This document shows, in pieces, positions 1 through 5,477 of a stretch of 7,737 nt of DNA. Position numbers and translations under genes: made by a program. Under the pieces are notes generated by a model. That model was given only the letters and a program-made list of their open reading frames with translations, was not told the origin of the DNA and made no database searches. The stretch is from UBA8752 sp049610565 (lineage in GTDB: Bacteria; Bacteroidota; Bacteroidia; Flavobacteriales_D; Sanyastnellaceae). The DNA lies in assembly GCA_049610565.1 (NCBI GenBank), contig JBMYZR010000075.1, positions 1 to 7,737 on the forward strand. The letters are read 5' to 3'. Positions within the stretch are counted from its first letter, which is position 1. Each line of letters begins with the position of its first letter.

Positions 1-870
1 GGCGATGCCGTCGGCGAGCTCCGCCACATCGGCGCGGCCCGTGGCCCGCAGGTAGCGGGACATGCTCTCGTCGTAGCCAAAGGTCGAGGTCGTGGCCCCG
101 ATCTCGGCGCCCATGTTGCAGATGGTGCCCTTTCCGGTGCAGCTCATCGCGTCGGCGCCCTCGCCGAAGTACTCGACGATGCAACCGGTTCCGCCCTTCA
201 CGGTGAGGATGCCGGCCACCTTGAGGATGACGTCCTTGGGGCTGGTCCACCCGCTCATCTTGCCGGTCAGCTTGACGCCGATCAGCTTGGGGAACTTGAG
301 CTCCCACGGCATGCCGGCCATGACGTCCACGGCGTCGGCACCGCCCACACCGATGGCGACCATGCCGAGGCCACCCGCGTTCACGGTGTGGCTGTCGGTT
401 CCGATCATCATGCCGCCGGGGAAGGCGTAGTTCTCGAGCACCACCTGGTGGATGATGCCGGCCCCCGGCTTCCAGAAGCCGATGCCGTATTTGTCGGAGA
501 CGGACTCGAGGAAATTGTAGACTTCGTTGTTGCGGTTGATGGCCTCCTGGAGGTCCGTGTCCGCACCGACCTTCGCCTGGATCAGGTGGTCGCAATGCAC
601 CGTGGAGGGCACGGCGGTCTTGGCCTTGCCAGCCTGCATGAACTGCAGCAGGGCCATCTGGGCAGTGGCATCCTGCATGGCCACCCGGTCGGGGGCGAAG
701 TCCACGTAGTCGGCGCCGCGGGTGAAGGCAGACTGGGCCTCTCCGTCCCACAGGTGGGTGTACAGAATCTTCTCAGCGAGGGTCAGGGCTTTGCCGGTGG
801 CTTGGCGGGCGGCGGCGACTCGGCCGGGGAAGCGCTCGTACACGGCGCGGATCATCTCGAGATCGAACAT
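1..870 (-). CDS. acn: Aconitate hydratase, N-terminal 290 residues (runs off the left edge)
   Basis: Interconverts citrate and isocitrate in the TCA cycle, in the cytoplasm, using a [4Fe-4S] cluster. The 290 codons read without interruption from ATG at 868-870 to base 1. Residues 184-279 closely follow the mitochondrial-type aconitase pattern (MAGMPWELKFPK, GWTSPKDVILKVAGILTVKGG, CTGKGTICNMGAEIGATTS). Substrate-site residues can be matched to pig aconitase with a constant offset of 6: Q66 (Q72), D94-H95 in VHCDHLI (D100-H101), and D159-S160-H161 in DSHT (D165-S166-H167). The three cluster cysteines lie further downstream, outside the window. The ATG was chosen because MFDLEMIRAVYERFPGRV matches the usual N-terminus of the family. 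It is divergent from the ABC permease with 57 bp between. A possible weak -7 element on the minus strand (TATCTTCG, 898-905) lacks a well-spaced TTG. The family assignment is very secure; completeness of the gene beyond the edge is unknown. Confidence 0.96.
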   Translation of the reverse strand, partial: MFDLEMIRAVYERFPGRVAAARQATGKALTLAEKILYTHLWDGEAQSAFTRGADYVDFAPDRVAMQDATAQMALLQFMQAGKAKTAVPSTVHCDHLIQAKVGADTDLQEAINRNNEVYNFLESVSDKYGIGFWKPGAGIIHQVVLENYAFPGGMMIGTDSHTVNAGGLGMVAIGVGGADAVDVMAGMPWELKFPKLIGVKLTGKMSGWTSPKDVILKVAGILTVKGGTGCIVEYFGEGADAMSCTGKGTICNMGAEIGATTSTFGYDESMSRYLRATGRADVAELADGIA

Positions 871-915
871 GTCAATAAGGTGGGTGCGTTGCGTCCGCGA
901 AGATACGTGTGCCCG

Positions 916-923
916 TAGCTTTG
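916..923 (+). promoter_or_regulatory. Bacteroidota -7 promoter element for the ABC permease gene
   Basis: TAGCTTTG is an exact match to the Bacteroidota -7 consensus TAnnTTTG. Its first base lies 12 nt before the ATG at 928, so transcription would begin at or next to the start codon. A TTG at 889-891 could serve as the -33 element, but the 24-nt spacer is longer than the usual 19-21. No Shine-Dalgarno sequence lies before the ATG. The motif match is seen; promoter function is inferred. Confidence 0.6.
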
Positions 924-927
924 GCCC

Positions 928-2166
928 ATGACAAGGGCCGTCCTCCTCGAGCAGGTCAAAATCGCCTTGCGCTCCATCCGGGCGCAGTGGCTCCGGACGC
1001 TCCTGACGGTGACCATCATCGGCACCGGCATCATGGCCCTGATGTCCATGATCACCGCCACGGAAGCCCTCCGGTCCAGCCTGATCGACCAGTTCGTCGG
1101 ACTGGGGGCCGGCACCCTGCAGGTGAGCAAGAAATCGGAGAGCGGCGCCTTCCGAGGACGCCGGCTGGGCGAAAGCGACCCCCTGACCTTCCAGCAGGCC
1201 ATGGACCTCAAGGACGCCCTCGACAACACCGCCCCCACCTCCGTGTCGGCGCGGGGCACCATGATGGGCCGGCTGGCACGGTCCGGCGAGGAGACCGACC
1301 CCAATGTGCTGGTGGTCGGCGGCGACGAAGGATTCCTCCCGATGAGCGATTACGACCTCGCCTCCGGACGGAACTTCACGGCGGAGGAAGTGCGGCGCAA
1401 CGCCCCACTCGTCATCCTCGGACAAGACGTCGTGGACCAGCTCTTCTCCCCCGGCGACGACCCCCTCGACCAGGACGTCCGCATCCGCAACCGCCGCTAC
1501 CGGGTGATCGGGGTGCTCGGCCAACAAGGCAGCTCGTTTGGCATGTCCCAGGACAATCAGGCCATCCTGCCCGTCGGGGAAATCCGCGCCCGGTTCAGCG
1601 GTCGCCGCACCTCCTACACGGTGCAGGTGAAGTCGCCCGACCCCGATGGCATCGGGGCCCTCTCCGAACGGGTCACGGGCGAAATGCGGGCCATCCGCGG
1701 TGACCTCCCCGGACAGGAGGACAGCTTTCGGATCTCCCGGTCGGACGCCCTCATCGACCAGTTCAACCAAGGCATCAGCAGCGTGACCTACGCCGCGTTG
1801 TTCCTCGGCCTGATCACCCTCCTCGGCTCCTCCATCGGGCTCACCAACATCATGCTGGTCACCGTGACGGAGCGCACCCGGGAGATCGGCCTGCGCAAGG
1901 CCCTCGGCGCATCCGCCAAGACGATCCGCGCCCAATTCCTCGTGGAGGTGGTCATCATCGGCCTGCTCGGCGGCCTCGTGGGCGTACTGATGGGCATCGG
2001 CGTCGGAAACCTCGTCGCCGGCCAGCTGGACGCCCCCTTCATCCTGCCGTGGAACTGGATGTTCATCGCCCTCGCCTTGAGCGGTGCCGTCAGCCTCGGC
2101 AGCGGCTACTATCCCGCCCGGCGCGCCGCCCAGCTCGACCCCATCGAGTCCCTGCGGCACGCCTGA
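928..2166 (+). CDS. ABC transporter permease, MacB/FtsX family
   Basis: Inner-membrane subunit of an MacB/LolCE-like ABC transporter, a group that moves lipoproteins, peptides or drugs by coupling ATP hydrolysis to work at the periplasmic face. The 412-residue length is typical. An N-terminal membrane helix (about 23-44) is followed by a large extracytoplasmic MacB_PCD-like region (about 45-285). Three further helices follow, at about 287-312, 339-364 and 373-395. The family hallmark ERTREIGLRKALGAS spans residues 315-329, and the C-terminus GYYPARRAAQLDPIESLRHA is also typical. No ATP-binding subunit or MacA-like adaptor is adjacent, so its ATPase must be encoded elsewhere and the substrate cannot be named. 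The ATG at 928 puts a TAnnTTTG element 12 nt upstream. The next gene starts 45 bp downstream on the same strand with its own -7-like element. Confidence 0.93.
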   Translation: MTRAVLLEQVKIALRSIRAQWLRTLLTVTIIGTGIMALMSMITATEALRSSLIDQFVGLGAGTLQVSKKSESGAFRGRRLGESDPLTFQQAMDLKDALDNTAPTSVSARGTMMGRLARSGEETDPNVLVVGGDEGFLPMSDYDLASGRNFTAEEVRRNAPLVILGQDVVDQLFSPGDDPLDQDVRIRNRRYRVIGVLGQQGSSFGMSQDNQAILPVGEIRARFSGRRTSYTVQVKSPDPDGIGALSERVTGEMRAIRGDLPGQEDSFRISRSDALIDQFNQGISSVTYAALFLGLITLLGSSIGLTNIMLVTVTERTREIGLRKALGASAKTIRAQFLVEVVIIGLLGGLVGVLMGIGVGNLVAGQLDAPFILPWNWMFIALALSGAVSLGSGYYPARRAAQLDPIESLRHA

Positions 2167-2180
2167 TTCCCGGCACGCGG

Positions 2181-2198
2181 GCACGGTCTGTGTCGTGC
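2181..2198 (+). other. Small inverted repeat between the permease and glycosyltransferase genes
   Basis: GCACG at 2181-2185 pairs perfectly with CGTGC at 2194-2198 across an 8-nt loop, 14 bp after the permease stop and directly before the -7 element of the next gene. It could be a weak hairpin or a protein-binding site. It lacks a run of T residues, so a strong intrinsic terminator is unlikely. Confidence 0.25.
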
Positions 2199-2199
2199 T

Positions 2200-2207
2200 T
2201 AAATTTG
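2200..2207 (+). promoter_or_regulatory. Bacteroidota -7 promoter element for the glycosyltransferase gene
   Basis: TAAATTTG exactly matches TAnnTTTG and begins 12 nt before the ATG at 2212, the same spacing as at the permease gene. It is part of an unusually AT-rich patch in GC-rich DNA. No TTG is visible at -33, so the promoter may be weak or need an activator. The motif is seen; function is inferred. Confidence 0.6.
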
Positions 2208-2211
2208 AGGG

Positions 2212-3228
2212 ATGCTCGATCACCGGACGGACCACGTGGCCTGGATCATGCGAAAGCCCCGCAGCCTGGGGAATTTCAGCATCGAAACGTCCTACCGGAC
2301 CATGCGGGACCATTGGCCGGAATCGGCCTCCACTCCCCACGTGCACACGGTGAGCCGCTTCACCTCCGGCATCGCCAACCGGCTGGCCATCTGGCGGGAA
2401 GTCCGGGCATTGCCGCACCGCCTCATCCACATCACCGGCGACATCCACTTCACGGCCATTGGCCTGCGGAGCAAACCCGTCGTGCTGACCATCCACGACC
2501 TTGGGCTCCTCGATGAGGGAAACGCATTCCAGCGGTTCGTCAAACGCCTCTTCTGGCTGACCTTGCCCTTGCGCGCGTGCGACCGCGTCATCGCCGTCTC
2601 GGACAAGACCCGTCAGGACATCCACTCACGCAGTGGCTACCCTGTTGACCGCATTGCCGTCATCCCGAGTGTCATCTCCCCCACCTTCAGACCGCGCCAA
2701 ACCGAGCCTGACCTGCCCACACCGCGCATCCTGCACATCGGATTGGCCGACAACAAGAACCTCGACCGCCACGCGGCCGCCATCCGCGGATTGGACGTGC
2801 ACCTGCGCATCATCGGGGAACCCTCCGATGCCCAGCACGCGATGTTGAAGGACAACGGCATCGACTACAGCTGCGCCTCCAAACTCAGCGAGGAGGAACT
2901 CCAAACCGAATACGCGAGCGCCTCCCTCCTGCTCTTCTGCTCCACCCTCGAAGGCTATGGCATGCCCATCATCGAGGCGCAGACCATCGGCGTGCCCGTC
3001 ATCACCAGCGACCGGTCTCCCATGCGGGAAACGGCGGGAGGCGGCGCACTGCTCGCCGATCCGGACAATGTGGAGGCCATCCGCGCGGCCGTTCAGTCCG
3101 TCCTATCGGGCGAGACGGACCGCTCCGCCCTCATCGACGCGGGCCACGCCAACGCAAAGTCCTGTTCAGCAGCCCGGTCGGCCGAGCTGCACGCGGAGCT
3201 CTACCGCTCCCTGTTGGCCCTCGACTGA
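2212..3228 (+). CDS. Glycosyltransferase, GT4-like (GT-B fold)
   Basis: Predicted cytoplasmic enzyme that transfers a sugar from a nucleotide-sugar donor, probably to an envelope polysaccharide or other glycan; donor and acceptor cannot be read from the sequence. The protein has 338 residues, slightly short for GT4 enzymes. The N-terminal half (1-165) holds VHTVSRF, HITGDIH (73-79) and VLTIHDLG (91-98), followed by RVIAVSDKTRQDI (125-137) and IAVIPSVI, typical of this fold. The C-terminal donor-binding half starts near ILHIGLADNKN (173-183). It contains the EX7E signature EGYGMPIIEAQTIGVPVITSD with E247 and E255, then a GGALLADPDN loop. The ATG at 2212 is preferred because VAWIMRKPRSLGNFSIE (9-25) is a family-like opening that needs residues before Met13, and because of the -7 element 12 nt upstream. 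It stands alone, not in a polysaccharide cluster, as far as the window shows. Confidence 0.9.
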   Translation: MLDHRTDHVAWIMRKPRSLGNFSIETSYRTMRDHWPESASTPHVHTVSRFTSGIANRLAIWREVRALPHRLIHITGDIHFTAIGLRSKPVVLTIHDLGLLDEGNAFQRFVKRLFWLTLPLRACDRVIAVSDKTRQDIHSRSGYPVDRIAVIPSVISPTFRPRQTEPDLPTPRILHIGLADNKNLDRHAAAIRGLDVHLRIIGEPSDAQHAMLKDNGIDYSCASKLSEEELQTEYASASLLLFCSTLEGYGMPIIEAQTIGVPVITSDRSPMRETAGGGALLADPDNVEAIRAAVQSVLSGETDRSALIDAGHANAKSCSAARSAELHAELYRSLLALD

Positions 3229-3237
3229 GGCGCTCAG
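3225..3237. other. Short inverted repeat at the convergent gene junction
   Basis: CTGAG-GCG-CTCAG is a perfect 5-bp inverted repeat with a 3-nt centre. It contains the stop codons of both convergent genes (TGA at 3226-3228 on plus; TGA read from 3236-3234 on minus). With no T tract and such a short stem it is at best a weak bidirectional hairpin. Confidence 0.25.
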
Positions 3238-4769
3238 ATGCGCGACTGGAGGAAGCGCTGGACTTCGAACCAGCGCTCGGGCTTCATCACAATCTTGCCC
3301 TCCTTGTCCAACAGGAAATAGGTCGGCGTCTGCGTGATCTTGTAGTCATCGGTGATGGGCGCATCCCAGCCTTTCAATTGACTGACATTCTTCCACGGGA
3401 TCTGGTTGTCCGCGATGGCCTTGGTCCACGCCGCCTTCTGCTGGTCAACGGACACCCCGACCATGCCAAAACCGCGTGGATTCATTTCCTGGTACATGGG
3501 AACGAGGTTCGGAATCTCCTGCTCGCACTTGTGGCACCAACTCGCCCAGAACATGAGGAGGGTGTATTCGTGCGCAGCCACTTCCTCGGACAGGTCCACC
3601 ATCTGGCCCGACGGGTCAGCCATCTTGAAGTTGGGCGGGGTGTTGCCCACGCGCAGGTTGATGATGCCCTGCGCCCGCTGGCGAATCACATCGGACAGGT
3701 TGGCGCCGCAATCCTCATCGAAGATGTAGTTGTCGAGGATGTATTGGCAAATGGTCTCACCGTCCTGCGTCTTCATGTTGTAGAAGCCGTCGAGCATGTT
3801 GTAGAGGGCGAATTCCAGCACCACCGGATTCTCTTCACAGGAGGCCTTCACAAGGTCAATGCAGCTGAGGAATCCAGAGGTCTTGCCGTCGGAGAAGGTC
3901 CGCATCATGGACTGGATACGATCCGGGAGGGCCATGGAACGGGGAAGGCTGTTGTCACTCATGTCGATGTCACTGAGGAACGTCCCCTTGTCCCCGATGA
4001 AACGCGGCTGCTTCCACGTCAGGAACTTGGCCATGTACGTGCCGGGGTTTTCCCGGATGAACTTGTGCTGGGTCTGGGCGAGCTCCTTCTCCTTGGCCTT
4101 GACCTGGGCATCGATGGCCGCCTCATTGCCCCGGCGCTGCTTGTAGAGCTGGCGAATCTGGTTCTTGTTGGCCGCCTCCGCTCCGCGGTAGGCAAACCAA
4201 GCCCGGTTCTCACGGCTCTCCGTGCGGCCGCCCACGAGCCGGCCGTTCTGGAAGTCAATGCGCAACACCGGCTCGTCCGGGTTGAACACGATCTCCGCCG
4301 TCTTCTTGCCGGGCTCGAAGCCGAGGCCATAGAAGCCCCGGCCCACCTCGATCTTGCCGAAGTCGAATTGGCCGTTGGTCATCTTGGCCGAGTCGATCAC
4401 GGCGATGTTGCGGCCCTCCGTCTCGAAGAGGTACATCATGCCGTTGCGGGTCTGGACGCTTCCGCTGAAGGCCACCTTGCCGACCTTGTCCCCGCGGTTG
4501 TCGTCGTTGATGCCGTCCATCCAGTCCGGGTTCTCGGTGCCACCACCAGACACCTGTTGAGCCGGGGTCTCGGCGGGAGCGGACGTCGCAGCGGCGGCCG
4601 TCATCTCGGGTGCCGGAGTCGGTGCAGCGGCCGGCGTCGTCACCGCCTGGGCGGCGGGCTCGGCGGACCGGGACGCGGGCGATTCAGTCGCACCGCCCGA
4701 AGCGCAGGCGGCAAAAAACAGGGAAAGGCTCAGGGAAATCCACATGGCAGCAGGGATGCGTTGTTGCAT
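3234..4769 (-). CDS. Thioredoxin-fold (TlpA-like) lipoprotein with DUF4369-like N-terminal domain
   Basis: Predicted membrane-anchored thiol-disulfide oxidoreductase on the outer face of the cell envelope. The 511-residue protein begins with a hydrophobic signal segment ending in LFFAAC, so Cys22 is the likely lipidated residue. Residues 23-77 form an Ala/Pro/Thr/Ser-rich linker. Residues about 97-185 resemble DUF4369 (beta-rich, GSVQTRNGMMYLFE). Residues 200-375 are mostly helical, like the middle region of Bacteroidota TlpA proteins (possibly DUF5106). The C-terminal domain (about 376-511) is AhpC/TSA-thioredoxin: WASWCHKC gives the redox pair Cys412-Cys415, and the cis-proline is Pro482 in QTPT. 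Four extra cysteines (303, 311, 341, 354) lie in the middle region. An open frame continues upstream to 5459, but ATG at 4769 is chosen because it gives a signal peptide and lipobox, and a -7-like element sits 11 nt upstream. The exact redox partner is unknown. Confidence 0.92.
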   Translation of the reverse strand: MQQRIPAAMWISLSLSLFFAACASGGATESPASRSAEPAAQAVTTPAAAPTPAPEMTAAAATSAPAETPAQQVSGGGTENPDWMDGINDDNRGDKVGKVAFSGSVQTRNGMMYLFETEGRNIAVIDSAKMTNGQFDFGKIEVGRGFYGLGFEPGKKTAEIVFNPDEPVLRIDFQNGRLVGGRTESRENRAWFAYRGAEAANKNQIRQLYKQRRGNEAAIDAQVKAKEKELAQTQHKFIRENPGTYMAKFLTWKQPRFIGDKGTFLSDIDMSDNSLPRSMALPDRIQSMMRTFSDGKTSGFLSCIDLVKASCEENPVVLEFALYNMLDGFYNMKTQDGETICQYILDNYIFDEDCGANLSDVIRQRAQGIINLRVGNTPPNFKMADPSGQMVDLSEEVAAHEYTLLMFWASWCHKCEQEIPNLVPMYQEMNPRGFGMVGVSVDQQKAAWTKAIADNQIPWKNVSQLKGWDAPITDDYKITQTPTYFLLDKEGKIVMKPERWFEVQRFLQSRI

Positions 4770-4772
4770 GCC

Positions 4773-4804
4773 GAAAATTACGGCCGACAGGGGGCTGGCG
4801 TCAA
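4773..4804 (-). promoter_or_regulatory. Promoter of the TlpA-like lipoprotein gene
   Basis: On the minus strand, TAATTTTC (4780-4773) matches TAnnTTTG except for the last base and begins 11 nt before the ATG at 4769. TTG at 4804-4802 lies 21 nt upstream of it, within the usual 19-21 nt spacing for the -33 element. The -7 element overlaps the first copy of an 11-bp direct repeat. Promoter function and start site are inferred. Confidence 0.55.
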
Positions 4805-4848
4805 GGGGTGACCCCGACCAACACACGAAAGAACGTGAATTACGGCCG
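4776..4848. repeat. 11-bp direct repeat pair in the divergent control region
   Basis: AATTACGGCCG occurs exactly at 4776-4786 and again at 4838-4848, 62 bp apart, within the 126-bp gap between two divergent genes. Copy 1 overlaps the -7 element of the lipoprotein promoter. Copy 2 lies about 12 bp upstream of the -33 element of the opposite gene. This arrangement would fit operator half-sites or a duplicated promoter fragment. The repeat is seen; any regulatory role is inference. Confidence 0.5.
4805..4815. promoter_or_regulatory. Candidate operator palindrome
   Basis: GGGGT-G-ACCCC is a perfect 5-bp inverted repeat around one central base, directly upstream of the lipoprotein -33 TTG and between the two copies of the direct repeat. 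The one-base centre cannot form an RNA hairpin loop, so if functional it is more likely a protein-binding site. No regulator gene lies nearby. Confidence 0.3.
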
Positions 4849-4860
4849 CGGGCGCGTTCC

Positions 4861-4890
4861 TTGGGGCCACCACAGCAGTGCCTACCTTGC
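4861..4890 (+). promoter_or_regulatory. Promoter of the 193-residue hypothetical gene
   Basis: TTG at 4861-4863 is followed after 19 nt by TACCTTGC at 4883-4890, a degenerate form of TAnnTTTG (one T short). The -7 element begins 13 nt before the ATG at 4896, close to the spacing at three other genes here. The -33 to -7 spacing fits the Bacteroidota pattern; function is inferred. Confidence 0.45.
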
Positions 4891-4895
4891 CTGAC

Positions 4896-5477
4896 ATGGA
4901 CCGCCAGACCGCCTTGCTTGTCCTCCAGCTGCCGGACGCCCCCACCCCCGATGAGGTGCACGATGCCTTTGAGGCCCACGTGTTCGGCATCCGGGATTTC
5001 CTCTTCCGCCAGACGGTGATTCCCCAGGTGTTCCGCGCCAAGGTCGACCGGCTCCTGACCGCGTCGGAAGTCGGCGAAACGCTCGGGGTGGAATTGCCCT
5101 GCCTCGATGGAACGGTGCCGGACATGGCGCCACTCGAGGGCACGGCCGACGACGTGGTCCGCACCCACGCCGACAATGTCGGCCGGCTCCGCACGGCCAT
5201 GGCGGCCACGTTGGACCCGACCTGCCTGAGCCGCCTCGGTGAATGCCTCGTCCGGATGCAACGGGCCTACCTCCACTGGATGGCCGACTGGTCCGCCGCC
5301 CGCCCACTGGACACCGCAGAAGTCAAGCCCATGCGCGACGAATGGTCTCCGGCCGCCTTGGCCACGGCCCTCGAGGGCGAACGAAAGGGCGACACCCTCA
5401 CGGAAGACCAGTCCACCCGGCTCGCCGCCGAATTGCTGCGCATCCGCACCCTGTCGCAATCGGCCGTCACGGCCTGA
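4896..5477 (+). CDS. Hypothetical protein, 193 residues, helical and soluble
   Basis: I do not recognise this family. It has no signal peptide, membrane helix or evident catalytic motif, and appears mostly alpha-helical and cytoplasmic. Residues 5-60 (LLVLQLPDAPTPDEVHDAFEAHVFGIRDFLF, then FRAKVDRLL) faintly recall the opening helices of a J-domain, but there is no HPD motif, so a DnaJ link is only a guess. Residues 85-135 form a second helical stretch with Cys110 and Cys117 and an aromatic patch (RAYLHWMADW). Residues 150-190 form a third. The codon choice (G/C-rich third positions) matches neighbouring genes, which supports real coding. The start at ATG 4896 is preferred over the in-frame GTG at 4878 because the -7 element (4883-4890) would lie inside the longer version. 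It diverges from the lipoprotein gene and its TGA directly abuts the stop of ppx. Confidence 0.75.
   Translation: MDRQTALLVLQLPDAPTPDEVHDAFEAHVFGIRDFLFRQTVIPQVFRAKVDRLLTASEVGETLGVELPCLDGTVPDMAPLEGTADDVVRTHADNVGRLRTAMAATLDPTCLSRLGECLVRMQRAYLHWMADWSAARPLDTAEVKPMRDEWSPAALATALEGERKGDTLTEDQSTRLAAELLRIRTLSQSAVTA

Noticed and set aside
388..918. 176-codon plus-strand open frame opposite aconitase
   Set aside because: Antisense shadow; the aconitase match on the minus strand is essentially continuous.
909..1703. 264-codon frame overlapping the permease gene
   Set aside because: Pro/Arg/Gly/His-rich out-of-frame translation of the permease coding sequence.
2169..2181. CCCG-N5-CGGG hairpin as terminator of the permease gene
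   Set aside because: The stem is only 4 bp with no T run, which is expected by chance in DNA this GC-rich.
3378..4811. 477-codon plus-strand open frame opposite the lipoprotein gene
   Set aside because: Composition (Val/Leu/His/Arg-rich, no motifs) is typical of antisense shadows in GC-rich DNA; the minus-strand gene has clear domains.
4878..4895. GTG start for the hypothetical gene, adding 6 residues
   Set aside because: It would put the proposed -7 element inside the coding sequence and no ribosome binding site supports it; it remains possible if the promoter call is wrong.
4770..5459. Upstream in-frame extension of the lipoprotein reading frame to 741 residues
   Set aside because: The added 230 residues are low-complexity Gly/Arg/His-rich antisense of the 193-residue gene; starting at 4769 gives a proper signal peptide, lipobox and -7 element.
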